A DNA stretch of 64,000 nt from Isochrysis galbana (GCA_018136815.1 CM030932.1:9176001-9240000), one strand, 5' to 3'. Numbered from the stretch's first letter, positions 18,741 to 32,600 are shown. The notes: generated by a model from the sequence alone, not told the origin. A program made the numbers and translations.

Positions 18741-21213
18741 CTACCTGCCTATGAGCTTTTGGAGAGCGTCGTCGACATTCCAGCCGCACTTCTCGAGCGA
18801 TGCTCGCGCAACATTCTCTGGAAACCCTCGCTCTTCTAAATCTGCGACTAGAGAGTCGCGCTTGCGCTCCACACGCAACCTTGCTCGAAGTTCTGCGACA
18901 GATCCAGGCTTCTCATTCTCGGACAACAAGCCCCGCTCTAGGCACTCTTGGACCAAATCGGCCTTCTTCATACGAGTTAGTGCGCGAAGCGTAATAGCGC
19001 GTTGCACCGGGCCACCATTGCCGTCAGCATCCACGAAATCGTCGCTGCCTGGGTCGGCGCCGGATGCAAGCAGCGCGTCCTTCAACTCTTTGTACGCTGA
19101 GAGTGCATCTCCTGTTGTTTCCGCCTCCTCTTCAAATCCCACTGCATCTGATTGAGCATCGCTAGTCTCATTGGCACCTTGTGGAGAAGACAAACGGGGA
19201 GCCGGCACTTGGTTCAGCATTGCTCCCATTTCCCTCGCCGCTATTTCGGAGGCGTCGAGCTTGGTGGCGAGCGCCTGCGCTATTCTTGCCGCGGCTGCCT
19301 CCGCCTCCACCACCTTTTGCTCCAGTTCCGTGACTCGTAGTCCCTCTGAACGATAGCGATCTTCGGCGGCTTGAACCTGTGCCTTCACCTATGTGACCAA
19401 AATGGCCGGGAGGCTCTTGAGGCTAGATTACAACATGTTGAACATAATCAATCCCAACGCAGGCGCTACACAATTCCCCAACTGAAGAGCTTTGCGCTCA
19501 TGGCAATCTTGTCCGATATGTGCGCTATGTGACTGAAAGCAAGGAAGAGGGTAAGCACTTGATGCGCGCCACCTTACCTTTTCCTGCTGACGGAGTAGTC
19601 GGTTTCTAGCGACCTCGCCAGCACGCGCAGCGGCCTCGGAGGCCATCAATCGCTCTTCAAGTTCAACAATGCGCCGGCGTTCTTTAGCCACCAACTGCGC
19701 GAAACAAGAGAATCCTCACATGTGAGCATCTCGTGCAAGAACTTGAATACTTGTTGTGCGCATCCTCGAGGCTTTCGCAGGGACACATGTCAAATGGAGG
19801 CTCAAGCTGTGAAGCATGCCATGGAACTCGGGCTATCCCACCCACAGTCGACCCCTCCTCCGCCCCGTCACCCCCATGCACAATCTGGTTGGCGCACGGC
19901 TCCATTGTTGTCTGTATGAGATGCTATCCCACGATTCTTGAGAGTTAAGGCCAAGGCGAGTGGCTCCTCTTGAAATGTCTGCCTCCAACATATGGGCGAA
20001 TCTCTCCCTGACCCCAACGGATGCCTACTCACTTCCGTGTCCACATCATTACTGCGAGTCTCTGACGCATTGGATTCAAGAGCTCTTGCAGCGGCCTTAG
20101 CTTCTAATTCAGACTGCATTCGCATCAACTCCTCGGCAGCCGCTTCTGCCCTATGCTCCTGTTGAGCTGCAGCTGCCTCAGAGGCAGCCAGGCGTTCCGC
20201 TGCCTCTGCAAGCTTGAGTTCCAGCTCGCTTGCCGTCACTTCGAGGGAGCGTGCATGCCGTTCCGACTTGGCTTGCCTTTTGGCGCTCTCCTGTTGCTGC
20301 CTTCTCATCTCAACCACAGCCTCATCCGCGGCCTCAAGCTCAGTTTCCAGGTCGTTCACGTATCTAGCGAGAGATCGAGCCGAGATCGCGAGCGCTTGAA
20401 GCTTCTGCCTGGTGAAGCCGACCACCAGCGTCGAGAGGGCATCATTGGAACGAAATACGATCTCGCCGTTGGCCTCTTCTCGCATACCATCCATCAAGGC
20501 CCGGTTGGCTGCAAGATATCCCTGAAAATCCAGCGTTAAGTCTGCGTCTGTTTGGGCGAGGATGTTGTCGTCCCTTTGCAAAAGAGATACAACAGTAGGG
20601 ACAGGGCTTCTGGGGGCCAGCTCCGACGATTGAGCAGCTCCACCAGCGAGGAGCTCGGAGCGCCTCTGCACATCGACCACGTTGGGGCGGATCTCCGGCA
20701 ACAGCTGCCCTGCGCGCTTCCTAACCTGTGGAAAGAGGCAGTGCAGGATGTTTCGATGGGACAACACACAGCTGGTCTACCGTGGGGAAATGACGAGGGG
20801 CAAGGCCACTTAGGAGAGGGGCTCATCATGCTTGATCTGGAGTGGAGGGACCAGGCCCATGCCGGGTCAAAATTGGGAAGCACATGCTGATGGACCCAGG
20901 TTGCACCTTCCTCATGCCCGGCAGGCTTCCCAACCCTCGCTCGCACACGGGGAGTGAGGGGACCGCCCCCTCCCCCAGATAGGGGCGCGGCGCACGCCTG
21001 CCAGCCCGAGTTGATGTATTTCTCGGTCGAAACTTTTGCAGCCTCAACCGTCTTCTCGATGCCCAGCAGCATGGTGCCCACAAGCTTCATCACAGGGTCG
21101 GGCTCAGGGGGGCCCTCTAGCAGCACCACGCGACTCCGGTCCGCCCACCGACCGCTGAGGAGCGTGGGGCGGGAGAGCCCACTACAGAGCAGCAGCGCCA
21201 CCGAGAGCAGCAT
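18741..21213 (-). CDS. Coiled-coil protein with SAP-like and C-terminal UBA-like domains
   Basis: Four exons: 21213 to about 20998, 20725-20033, 19694-19578 and 19388-18741. Introns 2 and 3 have GTGAG...CAG and GTAAGG...TAG ends in phase 0. The product is about 557 residues. The ATG at 21213 starts MLLSVALLLCSGLSRPTLL, a hydrophobic signal-like segment. Exon 2 becomes a long Ala/Glu coiled coil (KLAEAAERLAASEAAAAQQE), continued by exon 3 (RRRIVELEERLMAS). Exon 4 ends with a SAP-like helix pair (MKKADLVQECLERGLLSE, about 475-514) and a UBA-like three-helix end (RGFPENVARASLEKCGWNVD, about 520-555). The end of exon 1 is uncertain: the phase-0 fit GGCTGGCAG is followed by GCGTGC, not GT. A ubiquitin-binding scaffold role is inferred from the UBA. 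Confidence 0.7.
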
Positions 21214-21881
21214 TCCCTCAAACCTCTCCAACAAATCCCCCACGAGTTGACGAGACACTCGCTTTTGTGAAGTGAAGGTGGGGGGGGGGTGTTCCGGACC
21301 GAGGGGGCGGTCCGGACTTTCCTTGGGGTGGGTGGGAGGGGGGGGGGGGGGTTGGGACCTGTAGCCAGTGCTCCGAAGGGCAATGGAGGGCGAGAGAAGA
21401 GTCCGCGAGGACCGGTATCCGAATAGGCGGGTGGGGGGTGGGGGGGAAGACGCACCAGTGGGGGTGTGCGCGAGAGGAAATCAGAGGAGAAGAGGAGAGA
21501 GCGCCAGAGAGAGAACGTGGGAAGTATTATAAAGCTTAGGGGGCCCCAAGAGATGAGCGAGAGTCCTCTTAGAGCGAAAGGGAGTGTGGGAGAAACGAGG
21601 AGCGAGTAATTCTAAGGGGATGCGTGGAGAGAGAGAGAGAGGTAGAGAGAGAGATTCCTGTGGTGGTGACAGACAGACAGGTGTTCGAAGAATTGCTGTC
21701 GTGGCCGCCACTCACAGTCACATAGAGTAGAGTCTATGTATTGGGTAGAGTGCAGCCGGCCCCATTTCCCATTTGGTCGGGGGGTATTATTTGTCGAGGT
21801 CGGTCGGGGCGCTAATTTGGTCGCCTATTATTGGAGTGCTTAGGTAAGAGAGTTCTACTTCGTACCACGTGCCGCGTTGGA

Positions 21882-23112
21882 GGAGATAGCAGTGTTGGGC
21901 GTTTAGTAAGACAGCTCATTTGCTTAGTAAGATCTTACGAAAAATTTGCTCGTAAGACACCCCCAACTGTCTTATTTACGTCGCGCCGCCGCCTTAGTAA
22001 GACGAGGCTCCAAGTGTCTTATTTACGGCGACGGAGTAAGACTTCGTAAGACACTGGTAAGACATCATAAGACACTCTGCCCCCCGCCCCCCCCCCCTCT
22101 CCCCGTGCGCGCCCCCTCTGTGCGCGCCCCCCCCCTTCCCCGGTGCCGGCGTCAGTGCAAGCGGATCCCCTCCCAAGGCCAGCGCGGGCGCTCTCGCGTG
22201 TCAGCCCGCGACGATACCTTGAGTATTATCATATTTACCATTTACGATATAATAATGACAACAGAGAACAGAGAACAGATCGAGAACAGATAACAGATAA
22301 CAGAGAACAGAGAAAAAAAAACTTCTTAATATTCACACCGCGCGCGCGACTTTGTGACATTTTCCTGACAGCCGCGCCCACATCCCTTATCACTCCCTCT
22401 CACTCGCCTTGCGGCTCGTCCCCTCGTGCTCTACCTAGGGGCTCTGTGTTCGGGTTCGGGGTTTCCAGTTTCCAGTGGCAGGCGGCGTACCGAGGGGGCC
22501 CCCTCGGTGCCCACGCCACCACCTCGACAGCGGAGGCGGACGGCCGAGCGCGAGAACAAGCTGGGCGGGCGCGCGCGGCCGAATCAGTGCGCGCCAAGCG
22601 GCTGGGCGGGCCCCCAGCTCCAGCGCGGAGCTGCCTGCGCCGCGGCGTGCCTCACCTGCGAGGCAACAAGGGATGGTGGTGGCGTGAACACCGACGGGGG
22701 GGGGGGGGGGGGGACACGCCACTATCTTCACCTTCACATACAAGGGGACGCAGCTCAGCGATGTGATTGGCTGGGCGGGGCAGGCAGGCAAAACAGCCTG
22801 CGAGCTGCGAGCGACGACCCGGCCAGCACCGTGGCGTCCGTAGTAGGGTACTGCGGTACTGCAGGTGACAGGTGACAGGCCACTGAAAGGGGGCGGCGCC
22901 CATTTGAAGAGCGCGTGTCCGGGTAACAGTGTCTCATGATGTCTTACAAGTGTCTTACAAGTGTCTTACAAGTGTCTTACGTCTTATTTACGAATGTCGC
23001 CCGGTGCTGCCATGATTGTCTTACTACGTCTTATTTACGATGGTCTTGGTAACACATCCCCAGAGTCTTACTTATCTCAAAAAGTTAATGAGCACCCAAC
23101 ACTGGGAGATAG
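21882..23112. mobile_element. Non-autonomous hAT-like DNA transposon with 8-bp TSD
   Basis: The element is 21890-23104 (1,215 bases). Perfect 8-bp direct repeats GGAGATAG flank it at 21882-21889 and 23105-23112. Its ends are a 10-bp terminal inverted repeat, CAGTGTTGGG...CCCAACACTG; the CAGTG start and 8-bp duplication are hAT hallmarks. Both subterminal regions are crowded with GTAAGACA or its inverse TGTCTTAC (about ten in 21910-22075 and seven in 22930-23070), likely transposase-binding sites. The interior has no transposase, but has a family IV piece at 22312-22500 and a run of acagagaacag units. It must depend on a transposase encoded elsewhere. Confidence 0.88.
22312..22500 (-). mobile_element. 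Family IV fragment nested in the hAT-like element
   Basis: On the + strand it starts aaaaaaaaacttcttaatattc and continues to cttgcggctcgtcccctcg and tgctctacctaggggctc, the conserved end of family IV. It implies that the retroposon inserted into an already formed DNA transposon or an ancestor of it. Confidence 0.6.
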
Positions 23113-23514
23113 TAGTCCCCTCCTTTGCTAATCCTTATGTCGGACGGGGTTTCTTTTTGTGTATCTTGCTGTGTTGCCGGGCTGTTTGTGTTCCTCCGTC
23201 GGAGGTCGGAGGGGCCGGGGTGAATGTGGTGAGTTTCATAACATCTGCGTAGTCTACTATTTGTTGCCAAGAGTCCAAACATTTCTCTTTTTATACATTC
23301 GCCTCTGAATTTCGCATAAAGTAGGTGTCGTTGTTTGGGAAGCACTGTTCACATTCACATTCCGCCCTTGTGAACGCTATGCCGGCGCTGTATCTTCAGT
23401 CTCTCTTCATGGTAGTAAATTGTAAGTGTAGGATGCGAAGGCCAGCCCCGAGGGCCAGGGGGTCGGCCGTCCGCCGTCCGCGCGCGCCCCCTTCCCCTTC
23501 CCTCCACCTCTATA

Positions 23515-23625
23515 CAGCTCTCTCTGTCTCTCTCTCTCTCTCGCTCTATCTCTTTCCCTGTCGCTCTCCCTGTCTCGTTCTCTGCGTCTCTATCTTGCGC
23601 TCTCCCTCTCTCTCTCCCTCCCTCC
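23515..23625 (+). promoter_or_regulatory. (TC)n polypyrimidine leader of the giant gene
   Basis: An almost pure pyrimidine run (tctctctctctctcgctctatctc...) ends about 45 bases before the ATG at 23671. It probably forms the core-promoter or 5' leader. No TATA element is evident in the 100 bases before it. Confidence 0.4.
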
Positions 23626-23670
23626 TTCGCCGCGGGCCTCGAGCAAGAGAGCCCAAAGGCGGAGGGTCCC

Positions 23671-26600
23671 ATGCGACCGCTGTGGGAGCACCCGGCGTTC
23701 ATCGACATCTACTCGCAGCCGCTGAGCGAGCAGACCTTCGAGACAGTCTCCGTCGCAGAGCGTTTTGCCTCCGGCGTGCTCAGCTCCGGCGTCGCCTTCC
23801 TGAAGGGCGGGCTCACAACACTCACCTCGGCGATGCCACGCGTACGCTCAGGCATTGCGATGCTTCAGAGCATGGGTGCGCTGAGCGGGATGGTCAATGG
23901 TATCGTGGCGGGGGGAGGCGTCCTGTCGAGCACTGCCGTCGCCGAGGGTCCGTTGTCGGCGTTGCAATGCGCGCTCGAGCTAGTGCTGGCGGCGTTGCAA
24001 GACGCAGAGGCATCTGACTTGGATGTCGACTCTGATGATGCGGCCGTGCAGCGTGTCTGTGCAGCACTCCGTGGCTGCATTGCGCTGGCAAGCGAGCTAC
24101 CTGTCGGGTCGCGAGATCCTCGAAAAGCAGTGGACTTTGTTAGTGCTCTTGTGGCACGAGTGGAGCAGCTTCCTCCTCATGGCGCGATGCTTGTGCCAGC
24201 TGGGTGGCTAGGCGGGGAAGGGGAAACGCCAAGGTTGATGCTGCTGAGCGTTGCCAGGCGTACGGGCGGTGATTTTGAGGTATGGATTTGCAATGCATCG
24301 GAAGGGCTCGAGTACCATGCTGTGAGGGCTGACGAGGTATGTGGAGCTCAATCTTTACATTCTTCTCACATCTGCATAGGATGGCGTGTGTTTGTCGTGC
24401 ACACTAAATGTCGGGCCCCATTGGAGTGGCTGGTGGCAAGCATATCTATTTGCAACAGCGGAGCAACGCATTCAGGAAACCCCTTCTCGTTTGTGAAGCC
24501 GCTTTTATGGTTAGTAGTCCAGATACCCCTCGGATTTCCGGTCTTCCACCAACGTCCGGTACCAAATTGTTGCCCATATTTTCCTCCCTTTGCAGGAGTT
24601 TGGCTCGCTACTTGTGAATGTTCCCGCACAGTTGTCACGGGTTGCATCGTCTCGAGCCACGCTGCCTGCCTTCTGGTTCTTGCTATTACGACCATTGATG
24701 TGGCCTTGTAATCCCGTCTCCGCACGAAAGTCCATTTACGAGCAGCTGCTGCCCTTCTTATCCCGAAAACCCATCTTATCATGCGTGGCCGAGGCCGAGG
24801 CGGAAGGAGTTGCCTCTTGGGCACCTCTGCCCGGACGGTGCGTCGAAAGCTGAGCTATTACCAACTTGCTCAAATGTTGCACTTCGCGTGTCGGCTACTC
24901 TGCACCTCCTATCTCACCACATCTCCTGCTGCCTTTCCCATTCGCCTGCAGTGAAACGTCTAGTGGTTGCGGTAACCTCGCGATGCAAGGCTTGCGTGCA
25001 CTTCTACTTGCATCTGGCCTGTCTTGCTTGGCAGCACGGCATGTTGAAGTCACGGTACATACAGCGCTGTGTGCACGCCTAGCCGCACAGCTCGAAACGA
25101 CACGCTTCATTGGGGTTCGCCAAGCTGCCCTTGCGAGACTTGCGATGCGGCAAGTAGCTGTAATGTGCGCCGAGCAACTAAAGAGCACAGGTGCCAACGT
25201 CGATGGTACTGCGCCTCACCCATCAAGTGAAGCTTCACCGACGCACAACGTGCACGCTCATCATCTTCTCGCGTCCTTGGAAAAGGCACACGCTGCGCTA
25301 GCAGCGGTAGTACGCCGAATGGAGGAGGGTGATGCGATGGTAGATTTGCCATCCGGTGGTGCCGTTAGTGGGAATCTCAGTGATGACGGTGGATCCTTGG
25401 GGCTTGGTGAGGATTTCTTCACAAACTATCCGCTCTTCGGTTGGCTTTCACGAGATTTAGAAGCAGTGCGCCGTCTCGCGGGAAAAGCTGCCGCGCCTCC
25501 CATTGTACGTCCAGTACGCCTGTCTTCATTGAGCAGCGCCGTAGACGATTACGCTGGAGCGCTAGCGGCACTAAGGCATGCATCGCATCTCTGTTCTGTC
25601 ATAAGTCATCAGGTGCGAGGTCGCAGAACGCCCGACGTGCGTATGCGATCAACTGTACCGCCTTGCGAGTCTAAAACGCCAAGCTGATGCGCCCTGCTCG
25701 CAAGTCGGATCCCGGATTGGGAAAAGCTCTTCGTTGTCGTGCCCGATGCCCAGCACTCCGGGAATGTTTTTGGTCGCCCTTGTCTCCAACCTTAGGCTGG
25801 ACGGATGCGGAACTCGTACGCTCTCCGGGCCATCTTGATTGAACACTTGGTCACACGCATTTTGCCACTTCCTTTGCCTCTTCTTCTGACTCCAAAGCGG
25901 GTGGAGCCTGCCATTGTTGCGCTAGGCGCCAGTGTTCCCTCCGCGCCCTCTCTATCGCCACCTCGGTGCTTCTGGCGGCGTTCGCCCATGGACGCCGCAA
26001 CTCAACTGGAATTACTCCGCCTCATCAGATTGCTTACCCTACACTATGCGACTGCTTCCCTCTCCATGAAACCCACCGTGCTTTCTGGTACGCGCACTTT
26101 CTGTCTGAACGCCCAAATGCTCAGAGGTTAATCTCATGCCAGGCAAGTCCAAATAGGACCTCCCCGAACTCCTTCGCCATCGATCAACGTCCAGTTTGAC
26201 CCGCCTCCTTGCTCGCATTGATAGACTCCTCACGCGTGATCACCCTCGCTGCCCTTGCTGCTCTAGCTGATACACTTGCTCGACGTGTTGCATCGGACGT
26301 GCCTTCCGCATTCTGTCTTCAATACTCTGGAACCGCCTCCGGCCCCTCCCTCCCGTATGCATTCACCGTGGATGCCCTCTTCGCAGAATGCTCCAACATG
26401 CGGCTTCACGACGCGGCATTTCTTATAGCACGCACTCGCCTGCTTGACTACTTTCGTTCGACACGCGACCTCCTCCTGCGCCTACCCGTCGAGACGGCCG
26501 CACCATCCACCTCAGGGCCGGAAGAAATCGACAGCCTCCGTCTATGCTTTCGGTACGATAGCACGATGTCTTGGGGGGGAGGCGATGCATGCCTCATCGA

Positions 26601-29600
26601 CCAGCTATGTTGTAGACTCGGCTACCCAGCCAATGGGTATCCTGAGGCTGAAGACAAGGTAGGCGAAGACGCTGCAGCCCTGCGCAAAGCTGCACCGTGG
26701 CGATACTTCACGGGAGAAGCTGCCGAATTCGGTGCTGATTGGCCTGAGCTCTTTGCGTTGAGAGATGTTGTACTCCTCTTCAAGGCCTGTCTAGCCCCAG
26801 ACGCCAACGATTTGCCTCCGCTCGGCCGTTGGCGAGTCACAGATTCCGCGCCCACGTGGACGGCCGACAAAGACGGCACCTTGCAAGTGAGGGCGTTTGG
26901 ACGGAGCTTGCGCTGCGCTTACTCCAGTCGCTCGACGTCGGGAGGAAACAGCGGTGGGCGCGGCTTTTTCTCCAGGGTTCTAGGCTTCTTCGGCACCGAA
27001 GGTGCGGTGCCACGTGCTCCTTTATCGGCGGCCGATCCATCAGCTCTCGCCCGATCGCCCATAGAGAGCGAAGACGACGTGTTGCACTTGAAAGATTTGC
27101 CCGATTTTGGCGGAAGAATTTCGTCAAACGAGGCTGAGTATCTCTTGCAGGTATGCCACTCGGCTCGCTACAGTCCAAACTTCGATCAAGAGCTCTTCCC
27201 ATCGGATGGTTTCCCTCGCTATGCCTCTAGGTACTCACTGCTCCATATTTGCGATTGCCACTCCTTCTCCAATTCTTCTGCCCTCAACATCGAGTCTCTT
27301 CTCTGGGTGAAGTTCGTGTGCAAGAAGTGCTCGATGCTGCGCTTTTCGAGCCAGGGAGCTGGAAGTCGCCGCCACCGGCATCAGCGGCCTCAACCTCGAC
27401 TCGAGGCCTTGGCTCCACTCCGTCCAGTCGAGAAACAGTCGGGTTGTCGCCACGGCTAGAACACATTCCTCCTCCATCACGCCATGCTTTCGCCACTCCC
27501 TCGGGACTTCTTGTGAACGAGCTTCAGCACGCTCCGGGCCCTTTTGCCGAGGCTTTACTCACGCTTGCCGCCAATGCGCTTGAGCTCAACCCAGGACGCT
27601 ATCGACCAACCACGCCCGTTGGCGACGGAGGTGGCTGCCAAGCTATTCTTTGTGCGCTGCGACTGCTTGTTCGAGTGCAGGGAGTTGTGAGAGCAATGCT
27701 TGGTAGGGACGACGGCGACGGGGCGGCTGGCGAGCAACTGCGACCACGAGGGATGGAACCTCGTGAGCAATCGAGGCCTATGCTTGAGAACTTATCGTGT
27801 GCCATACACAACATGCTCTGGCGAAATTACTTTCCAATGCTCGAAAGGTGGGCCGAAGAGTGCATGCCTGCCAGTGGTGTTGACCACACATACCAAGGCA
27901 ACACAAGGACCATGGATGTCGATGGTTGCGATGCCGGAGACGTTGGCAACTCCAACTCCAAAAGCGACGCCTCGTCGGCCGCGGTCTTGCAGGCCCACCT
28001 GGCTCTTTTGTGCTCCCACTCTTCTGTGGACGAGCTCGATTTCCGGTCTGCCTCAACACTTTTGGTGTCGCACGTTTACCTCTCAAACTTCTATGCATGG
28101 GACGTTGATGCTGATTATTCGAAACACGCAGCTGATTCTACTGCCCACGCGGCCGACGGTCGCGTAGCTGCGGTGGAGGGATTGCTGCTACCGCAGACTG
28201 AAGTGCTATCCATTTTCGAGCGACACCGCTCTCGGCTCACGAGATGGCTTGAGGCCAACCCACGACTCGCCAACGAAGCACTTGAGGCTATAGAGCGTGT
28301 TGTTTCGCGCACGGGCAGGCGACGTAGAGTGACGACGGATCGAGTGGCACGAGTATGGACACGAGTCGGGGCCCACGGTCGCTGGGTGCCATCGACAGAA
28401 TTGCCGGTAGCTCTAGATGCTTCTGCTGCCATCGCCATTGCAGCGGAGAAGGAGGGGCACGTCGGGCACAACAGGTGTGGCATGAATCTCTCTCATGATC
28501 TATTGCCCGCCTTGCCTGAGGGATCGTTGCCCACCTTTCCTGCGGAGTGAGAAAAGCGGTGTAGATCACATGTGCACGTGCAGCTAGGTCATAAATGCAC
28601 ATTTTGACGACCCACCTCCCCCGCCCCAGCTGGTTCTATCGTGTGTGCAATGAGGCTGTAGACACAGAGATCGACGTCGAATTGGGCGATTTCTCGGTCC
28701 GCAAAAACCGAGTACAGCTCGTGCCAAAGGAATTCGGGCAGCACCCAGACGCACGTTTTGCCCTTACGAATGTTTCGGTACCCGTGGATGGCTCTGAAAC
28801 GAGTGAAAAATATGCACTCGAGCCGGCATCACTGCCGCAGTGTGCAGTCGTTCGCCGCACGGAGAATGTGCACCATGTGCGACTCTTGGGACAACGCACC
28901 GACCTAGAGCTTTGGACTCCCGATCCAAGAGATTTAGGTACGGAAGTTCTCGGTTGGGAGCGGCCATATCCTGATGGTTTGCTTTCCGGAGAAACGTGGG
29001 TGCAAGCGCTACTAGATCCGTGGGCACGCACACACCTACCGTCGAAAGCCAAGATGCTGCTTCCTCCAGCCGTCCATGAGGACGCGCATTACTCGGAGGC
29101 CTCGGTTCTACAGCTTATCGTTCGTGCCTTCGTCCTTCATCACGACAGCCAAAAGGCGGAAGCCAGTCAGTCAAGCCGTGGGGCGAAAGATCCGTCGCTC
29201 ATGGTTTGCCGTCTACTTGTGGTGCACCGCAATACATGTGTCATTGAGCTTTTCGAGCTCGTCTCAATCGGACGGTGCCTTCACCGCCAGATGGTCTACA
29301 CATCCGATGCCACCCTTTCGTTGCATGAACCAATTCCTATCTCGCGGCCTTGGAACGCTACAGCTGCCCCACCGCCACCTGAACGAGGAGAGGCACTCGC
29401 CGTCTCGTCGTTGGATGGCCCTTCCTTGCGTGTGAGCCGCAACCTAGCATCCTCAAGCCATCTTGCTTCCCAAACTCTCATTCCGGCCCGACTGCTTCGT
29501 GGTCTTCTTCCCGATGCACTTCTCGATCAGTACATTATCTGGCAATCGGACACTCCACCATATTCCTTACATGGATTTGAAAATGACTCTACTGCCGCGG

Positions 29601-32600
29601 CTGCGGTGACGCATCACCGGCTGCACATCGAATTGATTCCTATGAAAATGGACGGGGCTGCCACGTCTAATTCCAATGGCACCGAGCCAATTGCCGGGCG
29701 AGTGGAGCTGCTTTCTCTCTCAGATCCACCAGAGGGGCGACCAACAACAGAGGCGCCAGTTGATCCATCGAAGCCAGTGCTTGTGCTGGGCGACATAAGA
29801 GGCAGCAAGGGAGCAGCACGTGTACTGAAGGTCTTGAGCAAGATTGAAGTGGTTGCGCAGATGCTCTTTTGGTGTGAAGAGGGCACAGGAACACAATCCG
29901 GAAGCAAGCGCACTAGCACAGAGCCCAGGGGACGTGTTTCAAGTGGGATGGAGAGTACCAAAGGTTGTGCACAGTTACGCCGAGTAGAGTTGCCGAGGTT
30001 GGCGCTGAGCTTCAGTCGCCACGACAATCGACTGATGTGTGACCAACACCCTGGCTTTTGGGTATTTGAGGCGCGCCCAACTGGGCTTGAACATCTCTTG
30101 TCCGGCATTGCGTCACACTGTCTAGTTCTCCAAGATGCGATGGGAACGATTCGATTTCTTCTTCCTGGCGCAGGAAGACCATTGCCCGCGGCGACCGGGG
30201 TACATTTAGCCCACGGCGACTCGTCGTGGCTTGCAGGCCTCCCATCGACACCTCGCCATTATTCGTACACTGCTCATCCCTCGGGTGCATTCTTGTCCTC
30301 GCCCACTCTCGCAGGATCACTTCGCTTATTGCTCAGCTATTTTTTTGCTGGTCAATATGAGCAAGCGGTGCGCCTAGCGGAGTGCTGTGTGTCTGATGCT
30401 CCGCTCACTGCCGAAGAGGCGCAATTGTGGGCTTCATTGGGGATGGCAGCGGATGATTCGCATCCCGATGCTCACGCGTTGAGACTGCGCCTTTCCTTGA
30501 TCGTCACCGGCTCCGAAGAAACAATGAAGTGCCCGTGGGATGTAGCCGCTGAGCTTGATTGCTACCTGGCCAAGGCAAGTCACGTTTCTCCTGCTTGCAG
30601 ATTGTCATTGCAAGAAGAAGTTTGGTTGTGCGAATTTTGTGAGCGCACGGCAGGGGCGGTAGCTCCGAAGTCTGCCGGCACCACCGTGTCTGCAGTCCAA
30701 GCCTTGCACACCACTCTGAGTGCACACGGTGGCATGGGCGAGGGCGAGAGCGCCGCGAGTCCTATTAGCGGCGTCATGGCAATGAGTGTGGCGAATAGAC
30801 GGAAAATTGCCGCTGCTCTCCTAGCTGGCAAACGTGAGGTCACTGTCTCATTGCCTTCGCCTATCACACCAGCCGATTTTGATGCCGTCGCCGACGGTAC
30901 TTGTTTGGAGACTGATGGCTCGATGGCACCTACGGCGTTACTTGCTACAGTGCAACGCAAAGCGGCGGCGGCAGCCTATTCTCGCCCCGAGTCGTGTGCG
31001 GGCGCTGATGCAGCTACATTAGTGCATCAGGCGCTCGTTGATAATGCAGTGACCCTGGGGGGGCCGAGAGGTTTCTTTTTCTTGTACGACTTGCTGAGTG
31101 GTGCCGTCTTGCTTTCGTTGCTTCCGGGGCTTGTCGGCGGAGAAGTCAGTGACGGCGGCTCCTTCGGGCTCGGTGCATTGCTACTGCGCTTTCTGCCTTC
31201 AAGTGAGATATCTAGCAAAGGCAATCTCATCTCCATATTGCGTTGCATGGCGGAGAATGAAGCGCTTGCGCGGACTATGCCTAGGTGAGAGAATTAGGAT
31301 GAGCTTGGCTTGCAAAGAGGTGCCAAATTGATGCCTGTGGTCAATTGCCGCACTCTATCCACTTATGGCAAGCACCCACACGCACTCCGAGATCGCTGCA
31401 CTTCTTACATTTCTCCTCGCTTGATTCATTCTAATCGGTCTCCTTTGCGCTCTTCGTAGATACCGCCCGGCTGGCAAGACTTCAGAAGTCCTCTCGAGCA
31501 AGACCGACCCCTCTGCAGCTTTGCTGGTGGAAGCTCAAGGGGCCATTCGTAATGCCGCTCCTTCGCTTCGGTGGTACACCGGCGAGCCTATGTCGGGGCC
31601 CATGTCCGCCCAGCCACTCCCATATGAGGGTGTCCGCTCCCTCCATCTCGCGTCTTTTCCTAGCTACCGCTCACTTGTCGTCCCTCGTGCCGTTGATTGC
31701 GCTGCCTTGTCACGCCAACTACGTCCCGTCGATCGTAGTTCCGATAGCGTGTGGATGACTCAGCGCGAAATTGATGAATTGAGCTCCGTCCCGCTAGCAC
31801 CTTTGCCTTTGGAAAAATTTGTGATCCGCGAGCAGACATCGAATGTGACTGCAGAGGTGCTAAATGGTCAGATATTGCCATTTGAAATCTCGTTTCATCC
31901 ACGGGCTGCCACTCCCGTGGCGCGTGAAATGTTGTCTCGACTTACTTCCGATTGGAGACAATATGTTAAGGCGGCGACGAAACGGCAGCTTGCGCGGCTC
32001 GTCTGTTTACCAAGTCCGACTCTGGATCTCCTCGCTGGCTCGCACGTGGCTTCTGAGGCCCCCCGCGCACTTGAGCGCCTCTCCGAGTTAAGACGAGCAC
32101 TGGTTGAAATCGCGATGCTTGATGAGACGTACGTACGATCGGCAGTTGAAGCTGCACTAGCGTATGCAAACGGTGACCTCACGAGCCGTAGCGACGACGG
32201 CGACGGGCGCGACGGCGATGCGTCCTACTCGCGCGAACTTTTAGCGCACCGGCTTTGCGTGGCAGGCGGGCGGGAGCCCAAGATGTGGCTCGAACTCCTC
32301 ATTCAGCTTTTCACAAGTTCGACCCCTGAGGAAACGCTCAAGCAGCTCAATCCGTGGTTGAGCGATGCTGATGCGGCAAAAGTGGTCGCTTTGACAGGGA
32401 CATTATTATTGAAGTGCAACCGGGTCTCACAAGCTAGGCGTTGTGTGACGCTTGTCGACGACCTGTGCGCTATGGTCCTCTCACGTGCCAAGGCAGCAAA
32501 CATTCCTCGCTCGCGATCACCAGAACAAGCAGAGGCAATAAGCCGCTCGGCTCGCACCGAGATAAGCGTGAGGGCCGACGCTCTTGCAGCAGCGCTTGCG

